Assembly (NCBI GenBank): GCA_937908115.1 | Contig: CALEQZ010000066.1 | Coordinates: forward strand, 1-14,261 | DNA length: 14,261 bases | Source of the DNA: an uncultured Alcaligenaceae bacterium | GTDB lineage: Bacteria; Pseudomonadota; Gammaproteobacteria; Burkholderiales; Burkholderiaceae_B | Direction: 5' to 3' | Part shown: positions 6,827-13,450 of the stretch, in pieces | Layout of the letters: each line of letters starts with the position of its first letter | Numbering within the stretch: the stretch's first letter is position 1 | Translations under genes and position numbers: made by a program | The notes under the pieces: generated by a model | Seen by the model: the letters and a program-made list of their open reading frames with translations, nothing else | Databases searched by the model: none | Told to the model about the DNA's origin: nothing

Positions 6827-7728
6827 ATTGCGCCGACCGAGATGCGCGTCTCGCCGGGCGCGGCGCGATACGCCGCGGCCCGCCAGGCATGGCCGTAGGC
6901 CACTTCGATGCTCAACGGGATGACGCCGTCGCCGTTGCGCTGGGCTTCTAGCGCTTCGCACAGGCGCGCCATCCAGCTTCTTCCCACCAGCCCGGCGCGC
7001 CGCCCGCGCGCGGGGTTGCCGCCCAGCGCGCGCACGTCTTCGAGCAGGCGCTGGGGCGTGCGATAGGTCAGCGTCAGCGTTTCCTGGTCCATCACCGGAT
7101 CGGCGTAGCCGTTCTCGATCAGGAGGTCGCCGAAGTCGTGCATGTCCACGAAGCCGGGCGTGGCGGTGGACAGCCCCGCGTCCTGCAAGGCCTTGCGCAG
7201 TTCGCGCAGGCTGCCCGGACCCAGGCAGGAAAACAGCGCCAATCCCCCTACCTTGAGCACCCGGCGCCACTCGGCCAACGCGTCGTGCGGCGCCGGATGC
7301 CAATGCAGCGCCATGTTGGACCAGACCAGGTCCAGCGATTCGGGCGGCAAGCCGGTGGCGGCCAGGTCGCCATGGATGAACTCCACCGGCGCACGTTGAC
7401 CCGTGAGCCGGCGTAGCCACGCGCCCAGCCCTTCGGGTGCATAGCGGGCGCGCGCTTGCGCAAGCAGCGGCGCGCAATGATCCAGCCCGGTATAGGCCGC
7501 GTCCGGGTAGCGCTCGCGCAGCAGCGGCAGGTTGTCGCCCGCGCCGCATCCGGCATCGAGCACGGCCTGCGGCTGCAGGCGGATGATGCGTAGCCGGTCG
7601 CCCATGCGCCGGGCGATTTCGGCATACAGGAACTGGGCCTCGGAAAGATCGCCCCGCCGGGCGAACTGCATGGCGACGTGCGAGGCATCGATGGGCAGCG
7701 AAGGCAGGCGGCTGTTTGGCTGGGACAT
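6814..7728 (-). CDS. bioC: Malonyl-ACP O-methyltransferase BioC (SAM-dependent)
   Basis: Class I SAM-dependent methyltransferase, best read as BioC. BioC methylates malonyl-ACP so that the fatty-acid machinery can build the pimeloyl moiety of biotin. Visible: SAM motif I VLDAGCGAGDNLPLL (56-70), acidic GLDH (81-84), HGDLAATGLP (119-128), WSNMALHWHPAP (136-147), EWRRVLKVGG (153-162) and FSCLGPGSLRELR (166-178). The last resembles the BioC signature FxxxGPxTLxEL. ATG 7728 is preferred because the frame further upstream encodes nothing family-like and would run into the divergent comF leader. Its 304 residues exceed the ~250 of E. coli BioC. No other biotin gene is in the window. A different small-molecule methyltransferase is the main alternative. 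Confidence 0.78.
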   Translation of the reverse strand: MSQPNSRLPSLPIDASHVAMQFARRGDLSEAQFLYAEIARRMGDRLRIIRLQPQAVLDAGCGAGDNLPLLRERYPDAAYTGLDHCAPLLAQARARYAPEGLGAWLRRLTGQRAPVEFIHGDLAATGLPPESLDLVWSNMALHWHPAPHDALAEWRRVLKVGGLALFSCLGPGSLRELRKALQDAGLSTATPGFVDMHDFGDLLIENGYADPVMDQETLTLTYRTPQRLLEDVRALGGNPARGRRAGLVGRSWMARLCEALEAQRNGDGVIPLSIEVAYGHAWRAAAYRAAPGETRISVGAIGRR

Positions 7729-7803
7729 GAATGTCGCATCGCGCGGGCAGCGACGCGCAGGATGTGCGGTAATGGCGGAACTGGCCGCAAACACGGGACT
7801 GTT

Positions 7804-8595
7804 ATGCGCATTATTGCTCAAGCCGAGGCCGTGCAAGCGATGTTTTCGTTGTGCGCGCAGGCGACGTCGCGCGTGCGCATGCGGCTGCGCCAGGCTGCGG
7901 CGGCGCTGCCGTCCGATTGCCCGCTGTGTGGCATGGCTGCCCGCGGGGGAAACCTATGCCCCGGGTGCGCGGCAGACGTCCTGGCGGACGCGGCGCATGT
8001 GGCGCGCTGCCCGCGCTGCTGGCTGGCGCTGCCCGCGGGCCGCGCGGCTTGCCCGGACTGCGCCGTGCGGCCGCCTGCATTTGCCCGCGCAGTATGCGCA
8101 TTCGACTATCTGCCACCTGCCGATGCGCTGGTCCATCAACTCAAGGCCGGCATGCGGCTGGCGCGTGCCGCGCTGCTTGCGCAGTTGATCGCGCAGGCCG
8201 TCGGCCGGGCGCTGCCGCCGTTGCCCGCACCGACCGCGCTGGTGCCTGTGCCCGCCGCTACCGCATCGTTGCGCAAGCGGGGCTTCAATCCGGCCGGCGA
8301 AATCGCACGCGCCCTGGGCCGCGAGCTCGGCCTGCCCGTCGTGCCGTGGCTGCGACGCACGCGCGAGCAAGGCCGCCAGACCCACCAGGGCCGGCTGGGA
8401 CGCCGCCGGGGCGCAAGGGGCCTGTATGCCTGCGTGAGACCGGTCTCAGGCTGCGTCGCTGTGGTCGACGACGTGATGACCACCGGCAGCACGATGGACG
8501 CGGCGGCGCGCGCCTTGATCGATGCCGGCGCGGATAGCGTCCTGGCGCTGGCTGCGGCGCGCACGCCCTACCAGAGCGCCCGTCTTGCCCGGTAG
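7804..8595 (+). CDS. comF: ComF-family phosphoribosyltransferase-like protein
   Basis: ComF/GntX-family protein (263 residues): an N-terminal double zinc-ribbon followed by a type I phosphoribosyltransferase fold. In naturally competent bacteria ComF helps import single-stranded DNA; in others the role is unclear. All four CxxC pairs are present: Cys39/42, 52/55, 69/72 and 83/86. Further on come the LRKRGFNPAGEIARALG segment (156-172), RTHQGRL-like QTHQGRLGRR (192-201) and the PRPP loop VAVVDDVMTTGSTM (218-231). ATG 7804 is chosen over ATG 7840 because it keeps a full N-terminus, though neither has a strong Shine-Dalgarno. The frame remains open back into bioC. trmL follows 37 bases downstream. 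Confidence 0.88.
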   Translation: MRIIAQAEAVQAMFSLCAQATSRVRMRLRQAAAALPSDCPLCGMAARGGNLCPGCAADVLADAAHVARCPRCWLALPAGRAACPDCAVRPPAFARAVCAFDYLPPADALVHQLKAGMRLARAALLAQLIAQAVGRALPPLPAPTALVPVPAATASLRKRGFNPAGEIARALGRELGLPVVPWLRRTREQGRQTHQGRLGRRRGARGLYACVRPVSGCVAVVDDVMTTGSTMDAAARALIDAGADSVLALAAARTPYQSARLAR

Positions 8596-8632
8596 CGGCG
8601 GCGACGCGGGCGGCAACTGGCAAAATGTCGCC

Positions 8633-9106
8633 ATGATCCACGTCGTGCTCGTCCACCCCGAAATCCCGCCCAATACGGGCAACGCCATCCGCCTGTGCGC
8701 CAACACGGGCGCCCAATTGCATCTGGTGCGACCCTTGGGCTTCGAGCTTGACGATGCGCGGTTGCGCCGTGCCGGCCTGGACTACCACGAATGGCAGCCG
8801 GTCAAGGTGCACGATAGCCTGGACGAAGCGCTGGCCGCCTGCCAAGCGCAACCGCCGCGCATCTACGCCATGACCACGCGGGCAGGGCGGCGCATCGACC
8901 AGGCGGTTTTCCGGGCGGGCGACGTTTTCGTGTTCGGGCGCGAGTCGGCGGGGTTGGACCCAGCGCACCTGGATCGCTTTCCCGAGTCCCAGCGGCTGCG
9001 CCTGCCCATGCGGCCGGGCCAGCGCAGCCTGAATCTGTCCAACGCCGTGGCCGTCACCGTGTTCGAGGCTTGGCGCCAGCTGGGCTACGCTGGTGCCGTC
9101 CCGTGA
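8633..9106 (+). CDS. trmL: tRNA (cytidine/uridine-34 2'-O)-methyltransferase TrmL
   Basis: SPOUT-class (SpoU) RNA methyltransferase that 2'-O-methylates the wobble base of tRNA-Leu isoacceptors; 157 residues, equal to the E. coli protein length. Motifs are complete: HPEIPPNTGNAIRLCANTG (8-26), LVRPLGFELDD (31-41), FGRESAGL (101-108) and LRLPMRPGQRSLNLSNAVAV (122-141). The C-terminal trefoil-knot segment that binds SAM is therefore present. The start at 8633 gives the standard N-terminus. No clear Shine-Dalgarno is visible, and an out-of-frame ATG lies at 8625. It probably shares a transcript with comF and ends at the strong hairpin 9122-9157. Confidence 0.95.
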   Translation: MIHVVLVHPEIPPNTGNAIRLCANTGAQLHLVRPLGFELDDARLRRAGLDYHEWQPVKVHDSLDEALAACQAQPPRIYAMTTRAGRRIDQAVFRAGDVFVFGRESAGLDPAHLDRFPESQRLRLPMRPGQRSLNLSNAVAVTVFEAWRQLGYAGAVP

Positions 9107-9121
9107 CCGGCCTGGGTGCTG

Positions 9122-9157
9122 GCGCAGCGGCGCCGCCCCGTGGCCGCGCCGCTGCGC
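9122..9157. terminator. Strong bidirectional hairpin between convergent trmL and Bug gene
   Basis: Perfect 12-bp inverted repeat GCGCAGCGGCGC (9122-9133) and GCGCCGCTGCGC (9146-9157). The loop closes further with GCC/GGC (9135-9137, 9142-9144) after one C.C mismatch, leaving the tetraloop CCGT. It sits exactly between the two stop codons. This is the most stable hairpin in the window. There is no T-tract on either side. Confidence 0.65.
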
Positions 9158-9162
9158 GCGCG

Positions 9163-10167
9163 TCAATCCAGCGACAGGCCCAGCCGCTCGATCACCGCGT
9201 CCCAGCGCGCCTTCTCGGTGCGCATCAGGTCGGCCAACTCCTGCGGCGAAGAGCCGGCCGCCGAAAAGTACTGGGCGTCGAGCAACTTGCGTACGGCGTC
9301 GCTGCGGATGATGCCCGACAGCTCCTTGTTCAGGCGGTCTATGACGGGCTGGGGTGTGCCGGCCGGCACCAGGATGGCGTTCCAGGAAATCGACTCGAAG
9401 TCGGGGTAGCCCAGCTCGGTCATGGGCGGGATGCCGGGCAGTAGTGGGCTGGCTTGGCGGCTGGTGATGGCCAGCGCCCGCACCTTGCCGGCGCGCACCT
9501 GGGGCATGGCGATGGCGGGCACCATGAAACCGGCCTGGACGTCTGCCGCGATGATGGCATTGATGACCTGCGGGAAGCCCGCGTACGGCACCTGCAGCAG
9601 GTCTATGCCGGCTTCGTGCTTGAACATTTCCATGGCCAGGTGCGCCGAGCTGCCTGGGCCGACCGAGCCGTAGTTCAGCGCCCCGGGGCGGGACTTGGCC
9701 AGTTGCACGAAGGCCTGCAGCGAATCAGCGGGCGAATCGACGTTGACGACCAGCACGTTGGGGCTGGTGGCGACCAGGGTGACCGGCGCCAGGTCACGGA
9801 AAGGGTCATAGCCCAACGTCTTTTTGTAGAGCGTGGGCGCAGTCACCAGCGGCCCGTTGATCGTATAAAGCAGCGTGTAGCCGTCGGGCTCAGCCTTGGC
9901 CGCGAGCCGGGTGCCGATGTTGCCGCCTGCGCCGGGACGGTTTTCCACGACGATGGGCTGGCCCAGCGACTGTGACAGCGGCTCGGCGATGGTGCGTGCC
10001 AGGATGTCCGGCGAGGAGCCGGGCGGAAAAGGCACGATCATGCGCAGCGGCCGTTCCGGCCAGGCGGCTTGGGCGCCGGCGGCCGCAAGCGCCAATGCCG
10101 CGCCGGCCAATAGCGCCGCCGCGCGGCGCAAGGTGCGCGCCGCGGCGTGGATGCATGCGTCGAACAT
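9163..10167 (-). CDS. Bug-family (tripartite tricarboxylate transporter) periplasmic substrate-binding protein
   Basis: Periplasmic solute receptor of the Bug/TctC family, which captures carboxylates such as citrate, glutamate or nicotinate derivatives. The 334 residues begin with a basic then hydrophobic signal peptide, with likely cleavage after AQA (32-34). The mature part has WPERPLRMIVPFPPGSSPD (36-54), VENRPGAGGNIGT (74-86), PDGYTLL (94-100), NYGSVGPGSSAHLA (165-178) and VPYAG (193-197), all typical of Bug proteins. Start 10167 is supported by GGAGG (10176-10180) 8 bases upstream. An alternative ATG at 10191 overlaps the gpsA stop but would disturb the signal peptide. It is an orphan: no TctA/TctB membrane genes are nearby. 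It follows gpsA by 20 bases and is probably the last gene of the operon. Confidence 0.93.
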   Translation of the reverse strand: MFDACIHAAARTLRRAAALLAGAALALAAAGAQAAWPERPLRMIVPFPPGSSPDILARTIAEPLSQSLGQPIVVENRPGAGGNIGTRLAAKAEPDGYTLLYTINGPLVTAPTLYKKTLGYDPFRDLAPVTLVATSPNVLVVNVDSPADSLQAFVQLAKSRPGALNYGSVGPGSSAHLAMEMFKHEAGIDLLQVPYAGFPQVINAIIAADVQAGFMVPAIAMPQVRAGKVRALAITSRQASPLLPGIPPMTELGYPDFESISWNAILVPAGTPQPVIDRLNKELSGIIRSDAVRKLLDAQYFSAAGSSPQELADLMRTEKARWDAVIERLGLSLD

Positions 10168-10175
10168 GGTTGCTC

Positions 10176-10180
10176 CCTCC
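10176..10180 (-). promoter_or_regulatory. Ribosome binding site of the Bug-family gene
   Basis: GGAGG on the minus strand, 8 bases before the ATG at 10167. It decides between two in-frame ATG codons (10191 and 10167). Confidence 0.75.
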
Positions 10181-10187
10181 TGTGTTG

Positions 10188-11249
10188 TCATCCCCGCGGG
10201 TCTGCGGCCGGGATTTCGGCGCGCGCCTCGCGGGCCAGCAAGGCCGAGACCGCCGCCGCCGGCGGCACGCCGTGAAAGAGCACGTCGCACACCGCCTGGC
10301 TGATGGGCATTTCCACGCCCGCGGCGCGCGCGCGCTGCAGCGCCGCTTGCACGCAGCGCACGCCTTCGGCGGTCATGCCCGCGGCCAGGATGTCATCGAG
10401 CTTGCGGCCCTGGCCGAGCGCGACCCCTACGCTGCGGTTGCGTGACAAGTCGCCCGTGGCCGACAGCACCAGATCGCCCAGCCCGGTCAGGCCGGCGAAG
10501 GTCTGCGCCCGCCCACCCAGGGCCACGCCCAGGCGGGTGATTTCCGCCAGCCCGCGCGTGATCAGCGCGGCGCGCGCATTCATGCCCAGCCCCAGGCCGT
10601 CGCAAATCCCGCAGGCGATGGCGATGACGTTCTTCAATGCGCCGCCCGTTTCCACGCCGATCACGTCGCTGCTGGCGTAGACACGCACGGCGCCGCCGTG
10701 CAGGGCGGCGGTTGTGGCGTCGCGCACGCCGGCATCGTCGGAGGCGATGGTCAGGGCAACGGGTAGGCCGCGCGCGACCTCGCTGGCAAACGATGGTCCG
10801 GACAGCACGCCGGCTGCGATGTCATCCCGGCCGGCAAACGCTGCCGCGGCGACCTCATGCGGCAGGCGGCCGTCCTCGGGGTGAAAGCCCTTGCAGGTCC
10901 ACACGACCGCAGTACGACGCAGCCCGTGCCGGCGCGCGCCTTCGGCCGCCGCGCGGCAGGCATCCGGCAGCCCGGCCACGGGCACGCCCAGGATGAGCAG
11001 CGCCCGGTCCGCGCCGGCCAGATGGGCGAAAAGTTCGTCGATGTCTGCGCTGCAGGCCAGCGCCTCGGGCAGCGCGATGCCCGGCAGATACCGGGCGTTT
11101 TCGCGGCGTGCCGCCATGTCGGCGGCAAGTTGCGGGCTGCGCGCCCACAGCAGGGTGGGACAGCGCGCGCTGGCGGCTATGGCCAGCGCTGTGCCCCAGC
11201 TGCCTGCGCCCAGCACGGCCACGCGCAGATCGGCGGGCGCGTGCGTCAT
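10188..11249 (-). CDS. gpsA: NAD(P)-dependent glycerol-3-phosphate dehydrogenase GpsA
   Basis: Cytoplasmic enzyme reducing dihydroxyacetone phosphate to sn-glycerol 3-phosphate, the backbone precursor of phospholipids. At 353 residues it is slightly longer than the usual 330-340. Visible: the dinucleotide-binding turn GAGSWGTALA (14-23), WTCKGF (117-122), LSGPSFASEVARGLP (149-163), GGALKNVIAIACG (202-214) with the catalytic lysine (206), NARAALITRGLAE (224-236) and GLTGLGDLVLSATGDLSRNR (253-272). GGGAGG (11262-11267) lies 12 bases before the ATG, longer than ideal. A 15-codon ORF overlaps the start codon, so coupling is possible. It lies in the order grxC-secB-gpsA seen widely in beta- and gammaproteobacteria. 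Confidence 0.97.
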   Translation of the reverse strand: MTHAPADLRVAVLGAGSWGTALAIAASARCPTLLWARSPQLAADMAARRENARYLPGIALPEALACSADIDELFAHLAGADRALLILGVPVAGLPDACRAAAEGARRHGLRRTAVVWTCKGFHPEDGRLPHEVAAAAFAGRDDIAAGVLSGPSFASEVARGLPVALTIASDDAGVRDATTAALHGGAVRVYASSDVIGVETGGALKNVIAIACGICDGLGLGMNARAALITRGLAEITRLGVALGGRAQTFAGLTGLGDLVLSATGDLSRNRSVGVALGQGRKLDDILAAGMTAEGVRCVQAALQRARAAGVEMPISQAVCDVLFHGVPPAAAVSALLAREARAEIPAADPRG

Positions 11250-11293
11250 GGCCGGCGCAAGCCTCCCGGGACGGGCCGCAGGCGCTGCGTCAT
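11246..11293 (-). CDS. Possible 15-codon upstream ORF coupled to gpsA
   Basis: In the secB-gpsA gap, an ATG at 11293 opens 15 codons (peptide MTQRLRPVPGGLRRP). Its TGA overlaps the gpsA ATG as ATGA (11249-11246). GAGG (11301-11304) stands 7 bases before it, better placed than the gpsA Shine-Dalgarno. It may serve translational coupling rather than encode a working peptide. It may also be chance; conservation was not examined. Confidence 0.3.
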   Translation of the reverse strand: MTQRLRPVPGGLRRP

Positions 11294-11309
11294 GGCGCGA
11301 CCTCGTGGT

Positions 11310-11840
11310 TTACTGGCGCGACACGCCGGGGGGCAGGATGATCCCGGCGCCGCCGCCGCCCGCCTGTCCACCCTGGGCCTGCTGCTGCGCGGCGGCCAAT
11401 TCGGCCAGGCGCTGCTCGTACAGCGCCTGGAAGTTGACTTCCGCCAGGTGCAGCGGCGGCAGGGACGTGCGCGTGATGGCGTCGGCCACGTTGGCCCGCA
11501 AGTAGGGATAGAGCATCGTGGGGCAGACGATGCCCAGCAGCGGATCCATTTGCTCGGCGGGAATGTTGGCCAGCTCGAAAATGCCCGCCTGCGTGGCCTC
11601 GACCAGGTAAAGGACCTTGTCGCCGATGCGGGTGGTGACGGTCACGGTCACCGTCGATTCGAAGATGGTCTCGGCCAGGCGCTGGCCGCCGACGTTGATG
11701 TTGACCTCCACCTTGGGCGCTTCCTGCTCCAGGAAAATGCGCGGCGCATTGGGCATCTCCAGCGACAGGTCCTTGAGGTAGACGCGCTGGAGGTTGAAGG
11801 TCGGTTCGTTGCCCGCCTGGCGGGCGTTCTGTTCGGACAT
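11310..11840 (-). CDS. secB: Protein-export chaperone SecB
   Basis: Homotetrameric cytoplasmic chaperone that keeps preproteins unfolded and hands them to SecA. The 176 residues contain a complete SecB core: FNLQRVYLKDLSLEMPNAP (15-33), the beta strands VTVTTRIGDKVLYLVEATQAG (66-86), and the LLGIVCPTMLYPYLRANVAD segment (101-120), followed by LPPLHLAEVNFQALY (127-141). It is about 20 residues longer than E. coli SecB; the extra length is a Gln/Gly-rich tail (about 149-168). AGGA (11848-11851) lies 7 bases before the ATG. It follows grxC by 39 bases in the conserved order grxC-secB-gpsA. Confidence 0.97.
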   Translation of the reverse strand: MSEQNARQAGNEPTFNLQRVYLKDLSLEMPNAPRIFLEQEAPKVEVNINVGGQRLAETIFESTVTVTVTTRIGDKVLYLVEATQAGIFELANIPAEQMDPLLGIVCPTMLYPYLRANVADAITRTSLPPLHLAEVNFQALYEQRLAELAAAQQQAQGGQAGGGGAGIILPPGVSRQ

Positions 11841-11879
11841 TGCAGATTCCTGGTTGGGGTGGGCGGGCCGCCCGGCGCG

Positions 11880-12149
11880 TTACGCCGGGTTCTCGCCGTT
11901 GAGCAGGGGAATGAGCTTGCCGGCGCGATCCAGCGCCGACAGATCGTCGAAGCCGCCGACGTGCGTCTCGCCGATGTAGATTTGCGGCACCGTGCGCCGG
12001 CCGGTACGCTGCATCATGGCCTCGCGCTGGGCCGGATCGAGGTCGATGCGGATCTTTTCGATTTCGGTCACGCCGCGCTGCTTCAGCAGCATTTCGGCGC
12101 GCATGCAAAACGGGCAAACCCCCGTGCTGTACATCAGGACTTTCTGCAT
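11880..12149 (-). CDS. grxC: Glutaredoxin 3 (GrxC)
   Basis: Small dithiol glutaredoxin (89 residues) that reduces disulfides and glutathionylated proteins using glutathione in the cytoplasm. The active site is CPFC (Cys12, Cys15), a Phe variant of the common CPYC. The cis-proline segment TVPQIYIG (53-60) and the glutathione-binding GGFDDL (65-70) are in place. AGGAA (complement at 12156-12160) lies 6 bases before the ATG. It sits 21 bases after the rhodanese gene and 39 before secB, so it is within the same operon. Confidence 0.96.
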   Translation of the reverse strand: MQKVLMYSTGVCPFCMRAEMLLKQRGVTEIEKIRIDLDPAQREAMMQRTGRRTVPQIYIGETHVGGFDDLSALDRAGKLIPLLNGENPA

Positions 12150-12170
12150 GGCGTGTTCCTTCGGTCTGGG

Positions 12171-12590
12171 TCAGGCCTTCTTGCCGGCAAGGGGCAGTCC
12201 ACCCTGGACCCAGCCGCGCAGGCCGCCTTCCAGCGTGAACACTTCGGCATGGCCGAGCTGCTTGAGCTTGGCGGCCGCCTTGGCGGAGTCGCGGCCGTGG
12301 TCGCAGACGACCACGAGCGGCTTGTTCTTGGGCAGGGACGAAGCCTTTTGCTCGATCTCGGCCAGCGGCACGTTGCGCGCCTGCGCGATGTGGGCGGCGG
12401 CGTACTGCTGTGCGTCGCGCACGTCGACGATCACCGCCTGGCGTTGGTTGACGAGCTGCACCGCCTGCGTGGCGGAGATGGCCGCACCGCCGCGCGCGCG
12501 GGTCAGGGCGGGCCACAGCAGCATCAGGCCAGAGACGACGGCCGCGGCCAGGATAAACAGATTGTTCGGGTCGCTAAGGAAGAAATCCAC
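12171..12590 (-). CDS. Membrane-anchored rhodanese-domain protein (YibN-like)
   Basis: One N-terminal membrane helix (NLFILAAAVVSGLMLLWPAL) followed by a single rhodanese domain, as in E. coli YibN, which also precedes grxC and secB. Rhodanese domains carry sulfane sulfur on a cysteine; the role of YibN is not settled. From the GTG start the protein has 139 residues, with the putative active cysteine at 96 in the loop CDHGRDS. The usual CxxGxRS form has Arg at the fifth position after Cys; here it is Asp, with Arg one place earlier. Start choice: GTG 12590 has AGGA 9 bases ahead and lies about 45 bases after the predicted transcription start. ATG 12632 in the same frame (153 residues) would be almost leaderless. 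First gene of the rhodanese-grxC-secB-gpsA-Bug operon. Confidence 0.85.
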   Translation of the reverse strand: MDFFLSDPNNLFILAAAVVSGLMLLWPALTRARGGAAISATQAVQLVNQRQAVIVDVRDAQQYAAAHIAQARNVPLAEIEQKASSLPKNKPLVVVCDHGRDSAKAAAKLKQLGHAEVFTLEGGLRGWVQGGLPLAGKKA

Positions 12591-12641
12591 GGAGATGAGT
12601 CCTGCAGGCTCGGAGCCGGTAAGCGGGTGCATAACCGGACA

Positions 12642-12647
12642 ATTATA
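12642..12647 (-). promoter_or_regulatory. Consensus -10 element for the rhodanese-grxC-secB-gpsA operon
   Basis: A perfect TATAAT on the minus strand predicts a transcription start near 12635. The -35 is poor (AAGGTT at 17 bases, TAAGGT at 18). It overlaps the only AT-rich block in the gpmA divergent gap. Confidence 0.5.
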
Positions 12648-12651
12648 AAAT
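12644..12651 (+). promoter_or_regulatory. Candidate -10 element for gpmA-envC
   Basis: TATAAA (12644-12649) or TAAAAT (12646-12651) could serve as -10 on the plus strand, giving a leader of roughly 40 bases. No good -35 is seen. It occupies the same AT block as the opposing TATAAT. Confidence 0.35.
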
Positions 12652-12694
12652 GCCCCGACTTGCCAACCTTAACCCAGTCAACGCCCACACCGCC

Positions 12695-13447
12695 ATGTAC
12701 AAACTCGTCCTCATGCGTCACGGCGAAAGCCAGTGGAACCTGGAAAACCGGTTCACCGGCTGGACCGACGTCGACCTGACCGAAACCGGCCGCGAGCAGG
12801 CCCGCAAGGCCGGCGAGCTGCTCAAGCGCGAAGGCTATGCCTTCGACGTGGCCTTCACGTCGGTGCTCAAGCGCGCCATCCGCACCCTGTGGATCGCGCT
12901 CGACGCCATGGACGCGATGTACACGCCGGTGGGCATCAGCTGGCGCCTGAACGAGCGCCACTACGGCGCGCTGCAGGGGCTGAACAAGGCCGAGACCGCC
13001 GCCAAGTTCGGCGAGCAGCAGGTGCTGATCTGGCGCCGTGCGTATGCCATCGCCCCCGATCCCCTGGACCTGGACGACCCGCGCCACCCGCGCTTCGATC
13101 CGCGCTACGCCAAGATCCCGGCCGACCAGCTGCCGGCCACCGAGTGCCTGAAGGACACCGTGGCGCGCGTGCTGCCTTTCTGGAACGACTCCATTGCCCC
13201 GGCGATACGCGCCGGTCGCCGCGTGCTGATCGCTGCGCACGGCAACAGCATCCGGGCGCTGATCAAGCACCTGGACCAGATGTCCGACGACGACATCGTC
13301 GGCGTGAACATCCCCACCGGGCAGCCGCTGGTCTACGAGCTGGATGCGGACCTGCGGCCGATCCGCCACTACTACCTCGGCGACCCTGCCGAGATCGAGG
13401 CCGCAATGGCCGCCGTGGCTGCCCAGGGTAAAGCCAAGCAGGGCTGA
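12695..13447 (+). CDS. gpmA: 2,3-bisphosphoglycerate-dependent phosphoglycerate mutase GpmA
   Basis: Glycolytic/gluconeogenic enzyme interconverting 3- and 2-phosphoglycerate through a phosphohistidine. At 250 residues it has exactly the family length. Key residues are visible: LMRHGESQWN (6-15) with Arg8 and the phosphorylated His9, TSVLKRAIRT (55-64) with Arg60, WRLNERHYGALQG (83-95) with Glu87, and AAHGNSIRAL (180-189) with His182. ATG 12695 gives the standard N-terminus MYKLVLMRHG. No Shine-Dalgarno precedes it: the leader is C/A-rich and G-poor. An in-frame ATG at 12650 would lie at the promoter and is rejected. The EnvC-like gene starts 3 bases after the stop. Confidence 0.97.
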   Translation: MYKLVLMRHGESQWNLENRFTGWTDVDLTETGREQARKAGELLKREGYAFDVAFTSVLKRAIRTLWIALDAMDAMYTPVGISWRLNERHYGALQGLNKAETAAKFGEQQVLIWRRAYAIAPDPLDLDDPRHPRFDPRYAKIPADQLPATECLKDTVARVLPFWNDSIAPAIRAGRRVLIAAHGNSIRALIKHLDQMSDDDIVGVNIPTGQPLVYELDADLRPIRHYYLGDPAEIEAAMAAVAAQGKAKQG

Positions 13448-13450
13448 TCC

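Noticed and set aside
12650..12694. N-terminal extension of gpmA from ATG 12650
   Set aside because: That ATG lies at the predicted promoter and would be leaderless or untranscribed. The family N-terminus begins at MYKLVLMRHG (12695).
10857..12779. 640-codon plus-strand open frame opposite gpsA, secB, grxC and the rhodanese gene
   Set aside because: The opposing frames are four well-recognised genes with ribosome binding sites. The composition of this frame is that of an antisense shadow.
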